64,000 bases of DNA from Macrostomum hystrix (taxonomy: Eukaryota; Platyhelminthes; Macrostomidae). The translations under genes and the position numbers were made by a program. Positions 37,613 through 48,960 of this stretch are shown one piece after another. The DNA is taken from NCBI GenBank assembly GCA_950097015.1, contig CATNEN010000038.1, positions 7,438,001-7,502,000 of the forward strand, in the 5' to 3' direction. Under the pieces are notes generated by a model, which was not told where the DNA came from, did no database searches, and was given only the letters and a program-made list of their open reading frames with translations. Every line of letters begins with the position of its first letter. Within the stretch, counting starts at the first letter, position 1.

Positions 37613-40600
37613 TCAGTCTGAGTCGTCGGATCCTGAAGAAATCTTCGGACCGGCCACCTCGGCGTCTTCGTCATCATCGCTGCTGGACAGCACCGCGGCG
37701 CGTCGCTGCTTCGTCGGCGACGCACCGACAACGGCAGCGGAATCGACGGCAGGTGCGACAGAATCACCGCCGGCTCCATCAGCGTTGTCCTCTGACTCGG
37801 ACCCCGATGATAATAGCTTGGAGCGCTGAACCCGAGCCGCGGCACCGGTGTCCGAATCCGAGTCAGAACCGCGGCGACCGCCGTCCGAGTCGGAGCCATC
37901 CGATGATGCACCCGAAGACGAATCGCCGCCAGCGCCGCCGCCAAAAATGCTGGCAGCCGTGCGGGCCGCCTCCGAGGACATCATCGCCTTCCGCTTGCTG
38001 CGCTGTCGCTGCTGCTTCTTCTTGGATTTGGCTTTGCTGGCTCCACGCTGCGACTTCTGCTGCTGACGTTGACGCTTGGCGCCTGAGGCGGAGGTGGCCG
38101 ACTGCTTCCGCTTGCGCTTACGGCCGGCACCGTCCTCATCGTCACCGTCGGACAAGTCGGAAGATGAGGCCGACGACGAACCGGACGATGCAATAGCAGG
38201 CCGGGGAGTGGCCGACACCTTCGGGCGAGTCGCCGAATCATTGTTGCCATTGTTTTCCTCCTCGTCGGAGGAAGACGACGATGACGACGATGAGCTGCCG
38301 CTGCTGCTGACGAAGGCCCTAGACTTGACGTTCTCCCGCTGGCGCTTAGTCAGGCCGTCTTCGTCGTCAGCCGCCGATGCCGCAGCCTGATGGCGACGCC
38401 GCTGCTTGGACTCGCTGCCGACGCCGCCACGTCGCCGTTTTCGCTTGCTGCCGCCGGCCTCTTCGTCGCCGCTCATTTCGGCGGCGGCAGATCGTCGACC
38501 AGATTTGCCGCCACTGGCCGGTGGTTCGGCCAGCTGAATCAGCGGCGTCTCCAGCAGCTGCCGGTTGCGCTCCAGCACCAGGCGGCGGGCCTCTCGGATG
38601 GCCAGGTCGCGCTCGGCCTCTCGCTGTCGCCGCTCCTCGGCTTCGCGCTGCTCCCGCTCGCGCAGCTCGGCAATGCGGGCGGCCTGCTCTTCGCGGGCGG
38701 CCTTCTCGCGCTCGTCCAGCTGGCGCGCCCGACGAACGTGATAATCGGCCTGCCGCAGCAGGTCGGCGCAGGCCACCGCCTCGCGGCCGGCTCCTGGAAA
38801 GCTGACCCCGCCGGAGGCTGCCGAGGTGCCACTGCCAGAAGCGGCCACGTCGGCCAGCCAGCGGAATGAGCGCTGCGCCAGTTTGAGATCCTCCACCGCG
38901 GATTGCACCTAGATTGGGAGACAATAGATGTCTGGGAGCTAGTTTTCTGTTGGGACATCAGGCTAATACGAGTAATAATAATAACAAAAATAATTGCAGG
39001 AGGGCCGCGGTCAATGGCACATTATTTGGTGACGCTAGACCAGAAGCCAGCGAGAAGGCAATTCTGGGAATTTCGCTGACTCCTGAGCACACACGCACAC
39101 AGATACCGTATGCAGGCACACACTCACACAGGTGTGTACATCTGCCCCGTCTTTCTCATCGTCAGACAGTGTACACTCTCCCTGTGCTTTGGAGGTTGGC
39201 ACACAAGGGCGTAAATTTTACGACAAGCCCTCAGCCTTTTTCTATGTGGCCTCCCCGCGGATTCGAGGTCAGGGACATTGGTGCGAGAGGCACCGCTCAC
39301 CGCTCACCGCTCTGTCACTCACCCCGGACATCAGGCTACCTGATAGACTCTTAAACCAAGGGTCCGCTGTACGATCCGATTTATCGAGTCCATGGACTTT
39401 GGGGCCACAGCACCCACTTAAATTGCTTCTGTTTGGACTGGGATTCGAACTCCCGACCTATTTAGTAGAATTTCGAAAGTCCAACCACTGGGCAACAAAG
39501 GCTTGAAAAAAAACGAATTCGCAGTTTCGCTTCCCAGCAGACTCACATGAGCATAGGAGCTCTTCTCGTCCTGCAGCGTCACGGAAGCCAGGCGCTGCTG
39601 CACCAGGGCCAGGTTGTAAATCACAGTGTGGTCAGCCGGATGAGCGTGCTTGGCCCGGAGCAGCACTGTGCGGCACTGGCGCAGCTGGCCGGCTTTGAAG
39701 TGAGCCCTAGCCAGGTACTGCAGCAGCTCCAGGTTGTTGTGCCGCTGGAATTTCTTCATGCAGTTTTCGTACATCTGCACGGCGGCCACGAAAGACTTTT
39801 GCTCCACGTGGATGTGGGCGATGTTGATCCACACGTCGGCGAACTCCGCGGTGGCCTCGCGAACCTGGCGATTGAGATGAGACGAGAATAATTTGGAGTA
39901 CCAGGGCGAGCTTGAGTCATTCTGCCACCTAGGGCTGTAAGAACTTGATGATCTAATGTCATACAAATATGTGTTGTGTTACTCCAAAACTACAGGCAGT
40001 CACACCAAACTACTGACAACACCTCACACATTGCAGTCAGTCACTCACACATTACAGACAGGCACTCACACATTACAGTCAGTCACTCACACATTATAGT
40101 CCCTCACACACAGCAGACAGGCACTCTGAAATTACAGACCGGCACTCACACATTACAGACATCACTAACACATTACAGACATCACTAACACATTATAGAC
40201 AGGCACTCACACATTACAGACATCACTAGCACATTATAGACATCACTAACACATTATAGACAGGCACTCACACATTACAGACATCACTAACACATTATTG
40301 ACAGGCACTCACACATTATAGACAGGCACTCACACATTACAGACATCACTAACACATTATTGACAGGCACTCACACATTACAGACAGGCACTCACACATT
40401 ACAGACAGGCATTCACACATTACAGACAGGCATTCACACATTACAGACATCACTAACACATTACTGACAGGCACTCACACATTACAGACATCACTAACAC
40501 ATTACAGACAGGCACTCACACATTACCAGTCAAAAACAGGCAACTCACCTGAGCGAACACATCCCTGGCCTCGTTGATGTAGCCCTTGTGAGCCAGCACG

Positions 40601-43600
40601 CAGCCGATGCCGTGCGCGGCCCAGATATTTCTGGGATCCTGGCGTAGCACAGTTTTGTACATACTGAGAGCCCGCTCCTGATGCCGGCGCTCCTTATCTT
40701 TGTCGCGCGCAGTCTGGTGATGCAGAGTCTGTAGCCAGATGTTGCCAAGGGCAATATGCGCGTAGGCGTCATTTGCGTGGGCAGGCTGCTGGACAATGCG
40801 CTCGAATTTCTTCTGGGCAGGTCCGTACTCGTGCTTGCTCATATGCAGCATGCCGATCAGGGTCCACGCGTCCGGATGCTCTTGATCCACCTGGGGAATG
40901 GACAGGTGCAACAGGTAAACTACTGGTAAGACATTAGCGGTATACTGATATCATTTTACCTTAGTTCACCGGTATGATAATTAAAGGTCTCAATCAACCA
41001 ATTTCCCCAGACCTCACCGGTATGACAGGTAACCACAGGTCTAAATCAATATGTTCCCTTGACCTCACCGGTATGACAGGTAACCACAGGTCTAAATCAA
41101 TATGTTCCCTTGACAACACCGGTATGACAGGTAAACACAGGTCTAAAGCTACCAGTTTCCACCTAACCTCATCGGTATGACAGGTAATCACAGGTCTAAA
41201 TCAATATGTTCCCTTGACCTCACCGGTATTACAGGTAATCACAGGTCTAAAGCTACCAGTTTCCACCTAACCTCATCGGTATGACAGGTAATCACAGGTC
41301 TAAATCAATATGTTCCCTTGACCTCACCGGTATGACAGGTAATCACAGGTCTAAAGCAACCAGTTTCCCCTGACCTCACTAGTATGACAGGTATACTTTA
41401 TATTGAAGTAAAAATAGCAAATCAATCTGAATCTAGCTGCACTAGGCACAAAAAAGATCTTACGTTAAGCGCGTCCTTGAACCAATCGGAAGCGTCGTAG
41501 ATCTGACCCCGGTCCCTAGCCAAGCTGCCGAGGCGCAGGTAGCAGTCTGCATAGTTGGTGTGCTCTTTTAGTACAGCCTTGTAAAGCATCTCAGACTTGT
41601 CGTGCTCAAATATGGTCTCATAAAGGCGGGCCAGGTTGTAGCGCAGGGTGACAGTGATGGAGCCGTAGTAGCGCTCGTCGTTCTGACGCTCGCGATCGCA
41701 GTAGGCGAGAGCCTAGAGGAGGACAGATATTAGAATAGATCAGTGGTCGACAACGTTGCCCCTTGCAACACCTACAGTATCCTGTCTCATCTTTCCCGTC
41801 TCGTCTCTCCCGTGTCTTCTCTGTCCTGTATCTTATCTCTCCACGGTCTCGTCTCTCCTCTGTCTCATCTGTCCTGTATCTTATCTCTCCACGGTCTCGT
41901 CTCTCCTCTGTCTCATCTGTCCTGTGTCTTATCTCTCCACGGTCTCGCCTCCCTATCTCGTCCATCCTGTGACTCATCTCTCCCCTTTCTCATATTCCTA
42001 GCTAATGCGGCCCGCTGTCGTCTTTTAGGATCTCTCCGTGGCCCGCATGCTAGTAAGTTTGCCGGACCCTCGAATAGTTGAAGCTGTCATTAAGAATTTC
42101 ACGAATTGGCCGGTCGAGGTTGCCAAACCTACGATCGAACTCTCGACCTCTCAGTCAGAAGCTTTAACTGCTGTAGTAAAAGCTCACCTGCTGATAGCAC
42201 TCCATGGCTTCCTGGTGAGCGCCCTGTTGGAACAGCAGCGAGGCCATGTTGTTGAGTATCTCTGGTGGCAGGTCCACTTGCACCTGCTCCTGCAGCAGCT
42301 TCACCGCGGTCCGATAGGCAGCCAGAGCCTCCTGCGGCTGCGGCTGCTCGAGAATCTGTCCGTACTCAATCCAGGCCTCCACATCGTCCGGGAACTGGTC
42401 CGTGACCTGCTTGAGGTAGCCGCGAGCTAGATGGCGCTTTTCAGCCTCCTTGCTCTGGCTGTAGATGCTGCCCAGAATCTTCAGAGTCTCATAGTTGCTA
42501 GGCGAAGCTTTGAGAACCTTCTCAAAGGCCAGGGCGGCGTTGTCCTGATCGCGGCGGTACAGGTACATTTGGCCCAGGCCGAAGAATGGCAGGATGAAGC
42601 TGGGCGAAGCAAACTGCGTGCTCTGGTAGTAGTACTGGAAGGCCTGGTCGAAGTCGCCCTGGACGTGATAGGCTCTGGCAAAGGCGGAGGCAGTTTCATA
42701 ATAAAGTTTACTAATTTAAGCACTTCGTCAGGTGCCTCAGTGCCCAGTAAAACTCTCCCTCAGGTGCTTCAGTGCCCAGTCAAACTCACCCTCAGGTGCC
42801 TCAGTGCCAAGTCAAACTCTCCCTTAAGTACCTCAGTGCCTACTCAAACTCTCCCTCAGGTGCTTCAGTGCCCTGTCAAACTCTTCCTCAGGTGCCCAGT
42901 CAAACTCTTTCTCAGATGCCTACTCAAACTCTCCCTCAGGTGCCTCAGTGCCCAGTCAAGCTCTCCCTTAGGAACCTCAGAGCCCTGTCAACTTTTCGGG
43001 TAATGCTCAAATCTCACCTGGCCAGCTGGAAGCAGCTCTCAGCGCGCATAGCCTCATTGTCTGTATTGTGAAAGGCGTGCAAAGCTAAGCTTTGAACCTT
43101 GGCGTACTCCTTCTTATAAAAGAAATGATTGGCCAGGTGATTCAACACCGTGCTGTTAGTTGGATCGATGCGATAGGCTGTGGACAGGTGCTCCACACCT
43201 TTGCGAATAGACTCTGGCGATTTTTCATTTAACTCGGTGATGGCCACGCCAACCAAGGCGCCGACGCATTCGGGGTCGAGCGACAGGGCGCGCTGAAAGG
43301 CCGCCTTGGCGCGGTCCATTCGGCCTAGGCGGGCGTAGCAGTGGCCGAGGCCGAGGCGCACGTCGGCCGGACAGGTGGGGCACACCTGTTAATTACAATC
43401 ATAAATATAATTTTCGCACTATACTACTGCTTCTTACTAAAGTAGAGAGTAGCGTATATTTGACATAAATTTAATTACGTCAGTTATAAAACTCTGACCA
43501 CCTCACCTGCAGCGCCTTGGTGTAGAGTCCGAGGGCCTCTTTGTACCGGCGCTGATTAAAGGCAATGCAAGCCTCGCCAAGGATCGCCGGCACATTGTCT

Positions 43601-44885
43601 GACACCTGGTTAAGCACGTATTTAAACTGCTGCTCAGCTTGGCTCACATTCTCGCCCTCGTACAGGAAAAAGAAGGCGCGACCGAACAGATGCCGAACGT
43701 CCATCATGTTTATGCGGTCTGCGCTAGTATACAGAACTGTGGCCTGCGGGTTTGGTCGGGAAGGCTGTTATCAACATTCTTGGGTTAGGAGGGCTGTTAT
43801 CAACATTCTATGCTCAGGAGTTATCAACATTCTATGCTCAGGAGTTATCAACATTCTATGCTCAGGAGTTATCAACATTCTAGGCTCAGAAGGGCTGTTA
43901 TCAACATTCTTGGGTTAGGACTAGGAGGGCTGTTATCAACATTCTTGGGTTAGGAGGGCTGTTATCAACATTCTATGCTCAGGAGTTATCAACATTCTAG
44001 GCCCAGGAGGGCTGTTATCAACATTCTTGGGTTAGGACTAGGAGGGCTGTTATCAACATTCTTGGGTTAGGAGGCCTGTTATCAACATTCTTGGGTTAGG
44101 AGGGCTGTTATCAACATTCTATGCTCAGGAGTTATCAACATTCTTGGGTTAGGAGGGCTGTTATCAACATTCTATGCTCAGGAGTTATCAACATTCTAGG
44201 CCCAGGAGGGCTGTTATCAACATTCTTGGGTTAGGAGGGCTGTTATCAATATTCCAGGCTCAGGAAAGCTGTTGTCAATACTCTTGGTTTAGGATGGCTG
44301 TAATCTGTATTCTTGGGTTAGGAGGGCTGTTATCAATATTCTAGGCTCAGGAAAGCTGTTGTCAATAGTCTTAGTTTTCGATGGCTGTTATCAACATTCT
44401 ATGCTCAGGAGTTATCAACATTCTAGGCTCAGAAGGGCTGTTATCAACATTCTTGGGTTAGGACTAGGAGGGCTGTTATCAATATTCTTGGATCAGATAG
44501 GCTGTTATCAACATTCTAGGGTAAGACTCAAGAGTGTCAACAGTCTCACCTTGGTGAAGAGCTCACGCTTGAGGTCTCTGTTTTTCTGCTTGTGCGCCTT
44601 CTGCACATAGTAGGCCGCCAAGGAATCGAAGCAGCGCATTTGGTCCTCCTGCGAGTCCGCATAGTCTGTGCTCGCCTCGGTTCGAGCGGCGTCTAAAATG
44701 GTCTCAAACTGAGTATACTCGCCCTTCTTATAGTACTCAAGCGCCAGGTTGACCCACACATTTAGCGTTGCTGTCTCCTGGCGTAGAATGCTCAGTACTT
44801 CCTCGGCTGAAGGCAGCTGGTCAATGTCCAATTCAATGACTTCGTCTGTGTCCTTCAGTGGAATCTCGATTGTTTTAGAAGCCAT
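37613..44885 (-). CDS. CTR9: PAF1-complex subunit CTR9 (TPR protein)
   Basis: Eight exons: 44885-44550, 43743-43507, 43385-43018, 42674-42188, 41712-41464, 40890-40549, 39864-39547 and 38908-37613. All junctions fit (phase 0 except intron 3, phase 2); about 1210 residues against 1173 in human. It starts [20 protein letters not shown] and is colinear with human CTR9 through [117 protein letters not shown] and [12 protein letters not shown]. These are tandem TPRs. The last exon has a long charged helix (about 80 residues of Glu/Arg) and an acidic Ser tail ending GSDDSD, as in human. CTR9 is the scaffold of the nuclear PAF1 complex, acting in Pol II elongation and histone H2B ubiquitination. Five of seven introns hold private minisatellites. 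Confidence 0.97.
39000..39335 (-). mobile_element. tRNA-derived SINE family A in CTR9 intron 7
   Basis: Minus-strand order: GGGGTGAGTGACAGAGCGG head, GTGCCTCTCGCACC, CCTGACCTCGAATCC (B-box), CTTGTCGTAAAATTTACGCC, GTACACTGTCTGACGATG, then GGAGTCAGCGAAATTCCCAG and AAATAATGTGCCATTGACC. Nearly full length, with a short extra repeat in the head. Confidence 0.82.
39370..39505 (-). mobile_element. tRNA-derived SINE family B-like copy in CTR9 intron 7
   Basis: On the minus strand a head with TTGCCCAGTGGTTGGAC and the B-box GGTCGGGAGTTCGAATCC, followed by a short body ending at AGTCCATGGACTCG. The head differs from other B copies, so it may be a subfamily. It lies head-to-tail next to the family A copy. 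Confidence 0.6.
40010..40530. repeat. 20/21-bp minisatellite in CTR9 intron 6
   Basis: About 25 units. On the CTR9 strand the 21-bp unit starts GTGAGTGCCTGTCTG and ends TAATGT; a 20-bp variant starts GTTAGTGATGTCTG. The true donor (GTGAGTTGCCTG, ending GGTAATGT 29 bp later) looks like the first unit. Confidence 0.95.
40975..41395. repeat. About 51-bp minisatellite in CTR9 intron 5
   Basis: About eight units with CTCACCGGTATGACAGGTAA and CAGGTCTAAATCAATATGTT on the plus strand; a second form has GTCTAAAGCTACCAGTTTCC. On the CTR9 strand each unit contains CCGGTGAGGTC, a donor-like site. Confidence 0.92.
41775..41995. repeat. Pyrimidine-rich tandem repeat in CTR9 intron 4
   Basis: Three to four units of about 48 bp with TATCTTATCTCTCCACGGTC and TCGTCTCTCCTCTGTCTCAT on the plus strand; purine-rich on the CTR9 strand. 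A B-box-like CGATCGAACTCTCGACCT at 42132 nearby may be another worn tRNA-derived repeat. Confidence 0.85.
42725..42985. repeat. About 32-bp minisatellite in CTR9 intron 3
   Basis: About eight units with TCAGGTGCCTCAGTGCCCAG and TCAAACTCTCCC on the plus strand, with deletions in two units. Confidence 0.9.
43760..44525. repeat. Compound minisatellite in CTR9 intron 1
   Basis: About 28 units built on TTATCAACATTCT, alternating GGGTTAGGAGGGCTG and ATGCTCAGGAG linkers, so there are 22- to 33-bp forms and higher-order blocks. The CTR9-strand core is AGAATGTTGATAA. Confidence 0.93.
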
Positions 44886-46199
44886 GCTAGGATATTAAGC
44901 TGAAGTTTAACAGTAAAAGGTGTTGCATTTAATTGTCAAACCCAACGAAACTTTAAATTTATTAAAGTATATGTATATGTACTTTTTGTTTGGTTTTTTT
45001 GTTTTTGTTTTGAACTCTCTCACTTTAGTTTGGAATCTAACACTAAAGTAAACTCAATAATTGTCACATGTATTCAACCATCTTGGCTATTAGAGCAGGC
45101 TGAGTACATGAATAGCACTTGGCTTAACAAGCCAGTTCATTGGCTTATGAAGATCAGTGTGCACAGCCAGACTACTTAATTATTTTCTAAAAAGATTGCA
45201 CTACCAGCAACTGCAGGTGCAAGTTCATTACTTATGGGCCAAGTTTGGTGCCAGACAAATTTGTTTAAAGACTGCTAGAATGCTCACACATTCAACCAGC
45301 AACAGTAATACCACTGTCACTGAGTGGACAATGGTTTCATCCAATGCAATATATTTTTTTTCCACTTAAGACTTTATGGCTCATATGTGTTACCTTATTC
45401 TTTTTTAGAATTAGATGAAGTAAAAAAATGCTAAAATACTACATTTGCAACATTTTCCACAAACTTTGTGGCTCTAACCTATTGATTGATAATAATAAGT
45501 ATAGATTACTAACTCACTAAAAATGAGATAGACCAATTTGTAGACAGCACAGTGAATAATTTTTCATTGAGCCATTATTGGTATTGCTTTGTCTGCTTAT
45601 GTAATCATTTGTTTTACACCATACCCAATACGAAAATTTGCTTTCTGCACTACACCTTCTCACAAGTTTTGCTTCAAAAAACTTATATGCCAGATAGGGG
45701 CCTATCTTCATCAAGCAGCAAAGAAGCAGAGAAAGCACACTTTAAATGAGAATATCTAAAAAAATTCTTGACAAATTTGTGTGTATAAGGTGTCATTTTG
45801 TAGCAGGGACATGCATCAAGCAGTTGCGGCAGAATCTGATAAAATAATTGACCCATGCCTTTAGGTGAGGCAGAAATAGGATCATTAAGACATATCAAAA
45901 GACTAAAAATACCATCAAAATACACTTTAAAAGTTTATTCAGAAGCAAATCATTGGCAATACTATTTGTCCCACATATTTTTTTTCAAGTTTGGCATTAG
46001 AGTTGGGCATATACTCTGGCTCAAGAGTTAGGTTTTTGTTTTGATTTTTACTTGAAGTGAAAAATGTCTGTTGGGGAATCCATACTTAGTTACTGACATG
46101 TATTCATGAACTTGATGCAAAAATTCTAATAGAATAACTATAATCACTTCCCTATATTACAAAGAATTGACTAGAAATTTTAGGGCCTATACATATTTG
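44886..46199. other. AT-rich region upstream of CTR9
   Basis: No exon or array. It presumably includes the CTR9 promoter. On the CTR9 strand AAACTTCAG about 25 bp before the ATG could be a splice acceptor for a leader exon or spliced leader. Short frames at 45517-45925 are not supported. Confidence 0.45.
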
Positions 46200-46211
46200 G
46201 TCCCTGGACAT

Positions 46212-46364
46212 GCCTTTGACTTTGGACAAGATTGAGCGGCAGATGCACATTGTTCACCACAATGCTGTAGACTGGGCCAATTTCTGCAGAGACATCTGCT
46301 GTGAGCACCTGCTTGCCAATCTGGTACAGCTAGGTGGCCCTGGGTACAAGGTGGAGATTGATTG
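46212..46364 (+). pseudogene. Merlin/ISXO2-like transposase fragment
   Basis: The frame PLTLDKIERQMHIVHHNA, VDWANFCRDICCEHL and then LGGPGYKVEID resembles the region of ISXO2-like (IS1016/Merlin) transposases where a W-x-N-x-C-R-E block is followed by GGPG and the first catalytic Asp in VEIDES. Here the frame meets TGA directly after VEID. Nothing else of the transposase is recognisable, so this is a relic. Confidence 0.5.
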
Positions 46365-47514
46365 AATCGTCAAATCACTTTTTGACGAAGCCCTACGATA
46401 AATGCCGAAGAGACTAGGCCCCCATACATGTGAAACCTCCTAAATCTTAGCCAGCCGTGCGACTTAGTTTTTGCTCTATTTACAACTTAGTAAGTTAGTT
46501 TGTTTCATTGCTCTATTTACGACTTAGTTTGCTCTCATTTGCTCTCTTTTTCTCTCCCCTTTTTCCTCTTCTTCACGCCTTCCTTTTTTGTCCCTTAGTC
46601 CCCCTTTGATTTTTTTCATTTGGTTGATTGTTTTTTGCAACTTACCTTGCTTGGCCCTCATTTCACCCGGCCAGTACAGCCAGGTCGGCCGGGTGTTGCG
46701 CATATATGTAGGCCCCTAGTCTACACCTACACCTGAAGCTGAAAGTAAAGGCATAGCCAGGCCAACTTTGTGATATAACTGTAGGCTGTAGCTTCAAGAA
46801 AGCTTAGAACTAAACTTAAAGCATTTCCTTGAAAGTAAATAAATAAGAGAGCTAAGGGGTTTGCTAAAAAACTTATGGGAAGTTATGCTGAACTAAGTTA
46901 GAAAAAATGTGGTAATATAACATATACATTTTTTCAAAAACTCTTCGGTACCATTAGCTAGGTTTATAAACGTTGATATGATAGCCCTAAAACATAAAAG
47001 GCCACGTCGTTAGCCTAGGCCTATTATGTAATAAAATTAGAGTTAGACATAAACTGGAAAGTCTGTTTATTTGTGTTATGTGTCAGAAGTTCAAAATAAA
47101 ATCATTGCAGGGTTTAGTAATTTTTTCAGAAAAAACCATAGTTATTTCACTGATTAATGAGCATGATCATGAGATCAAATATTTTCCTGTCAGTGTCAAT
47201 GAATGAATCGAGTTTCGAATCGAACATGACCATATTGTGATCAGATTCCGAAAAAATAGTTCTATGAAAGTTCCGTACCAACGTAATAAACACCGGAAAT
47301 AAAAAATATTGATTTAGGGAATAACATCGATATTTTTATTTTATGTGTCCTTTAAAAATATTCTCACCCTTCCACCCAGACTTTTTAAACTTAATTCTCT
47401 AGATTGATTTATTCATTTCTTACAACTGCCCCTCAATACTTTTTTCCTTCACTCTAATGCTACAACCAGCTCTGCTTCCACTCTCCTCGTCTATTCCCTC
47501 AAATAATTATTCTT

Positions 47515-47915
47515 CTTTATAAGCTCCATAACCCCCTGTCCCTCACTATTTCTCTACTCCCTCTTCATCTTTCTCTCTCCCTGTCTCTCCCCGTTCCCCT
47601 CGTCCTCTATCACTCCCTTCCCCTCTACCCCCTCTCTCCCTTCCCAATTACCTCTCTTCCTCCCTTCCCTTCTTACCCCCCTCTCTCCCTACCCAGTTAC
47701 CTCTCTCCCTCGCTTCCCCTCTACTCCCTAGCTCTCTCCCTTCCCAGAGAGATTAGAGAGAGATCAGAAAGATCAGAGAGATCAAAGAGATCAGAGAGAT
47801 CAAAGAGATCAGAAGATCAAAGAGATCAGAGCGATCAGAGAGATCAGAGAGATCAGAGAGATCAAAGAGATCAAAGAGATCTGAGAGATCAGAGAGATCT
47901 GAGAGAGATCAGCTA
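47515..47915. repeat. Pyrimidine tract joined to a purine-rich GATCAGA repeat
   Basis: From 47515 to about 47754 the plus strand is almost all C and T (CTCCCTCTC-type, with TTCCCAATTACC and TACCCAGTTACC repeats). At 47755 it switches to AGAGAGATCAGAGAGATCAA repeats up to 47910. Confidence 0.85.
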
Positions 47916-48035
47916 GCGAATTTGCTCGTAGAGTAGCTAGCGGGTCGGTGTTGTGCGTGCTACCTGACAAATCCGCGACTTACAACCGCAACAAACATTA
48001 CTAATGCTTCCGCGAATTTCTAAAATAACTGTTGA

Positions 48036-48288
48036 TTGTTGTTTTGTGATTTCCATGCTTTCTTTTATTTAAGGCTTCCGCTGTATTTCAATAACCCGTG
48101 AGAGACCGAAAAATGTTCACAATAAAATATCCAGAATAACAATTTTACATTTCAGTGTGACAGTCTCATAATCCACATTCCCGTAAGCTAAGTTATATTT
48201 TCTGACCTTAAAGTCGCGGTCAGGCTGCACTTTATTCTCTTACCATATCATGTACGTTCTACTACCCCTCTGCTTGTCCCCCACCCAT
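48036..48288. repeat. Rearranged partial copy of 49049-49137
   Basis: TGCTTTCTTTTATTTAAGGC (48057) repeats in direct orientation at 49062. ACCATATCATGTACGTTCTA and CCCCTCTGCTTGTCCCCCAC (48243-48288) are the inverted copy of 49089-49137. The pieces are adjacent at 49 kb but about 160 bp apart and one inverted here. Confidence 0.75.
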
Positions 48289-48679
48289 TCTTGATTTTGT
48301 TATATTTGTCGTTAAGATTAGCTCCTGTCCTTTGTACAAGTGTGTTTTGTTCCGTGTGTTTTGATACTGCGAGACCACAGCTTATTTAATTTATTTTATT
48401 AATTTATTTTACGTTTTGATTTTTACTTTGGAGTTCTAATAGAAAAAAACTGTCTGAGTAAGCAGGTGTCTGCGTTACATTTAGGATATCAGCTTTGAGA
48501 TATTATTATTGAAAATGGCTTTTAGCCAATCTAATCTGTTTATAATCAAAAAGTGAGAACAGCTTTATGATCTGTTAAAGAAAACAAAGTAGGCTAGCCA
48601 GTTGATTCAGTTTTTAAACAGAAAGTTCGTGGATTCTTTTATCAAAATCTTTGATAAAGTTTATGATGGAGTGTGTTTA

Positions 48680-48960
48680 CTAAGCTTCAGCTGAGCCTCG
48701 CCACTGAGCGGCCTCTGCGGCGAATGCGGCGAATGCGGTGATTTTTGGGTTGGCAGTCAGGCCCACGCCGACTTTGGAGGCCACGTTGGTGATGTTGGGG
48801 CGTTCGAAGGTCCAGTTGTTGATGCTGGAGGGATGGTTGCATACTTACTCGTCACACACGGTGCACTTCTGGAGCACCTGGCCGACTAACTGTTATTTCT
48901 TTTAAGCCGTCGCAATTTTTGGGGAAATCCTCAAAGACACCGATACAACCGCCACCGGTC
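48680..48960 (-). pseudogene. Possible coding fragment of unknown identity
   Basis: On the minus strand, GC-richer than its surroundings. The last part reads SINNWTFERPNITNVASK, then a Thr/Ala-rich end KITAFAAFAAEAAQWRG and TAG at 48680. Upstream, in a different frame, LVGQVLQKCTVCDE and GGCIGVFEDFPKNCDGL can be read. A GTAAGTATG donor-like site and a CCCTCCAG acceptor-like site between them are only about 24 bp apart, too short for a usual intron. It may be a broken gene or processed copy. I do not recognise it. Confidence 0.25.

Larger units (their letters stand above)
46365..48660. other. AT-rich intergenic region with a pyrimidine/purine tract
   Basis: No gene recognised. A perfect 8-bp stem hairpin, ACCCGGCC/GGCCGGGT (46666-46694), is followed by a CTAGT at about 46716, a weak Helitron-end-like arrangement. 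The low-complexity block at 47515-47915 is listed separately. Confidence 0.4.

Noticed and set aside
38367-38958. Several Arg/Ala-rich frames overlapping the CTR9 last exon
   Set aside because: Alternative-frame and antisense shadows of the GC-rich CTR9 exon.
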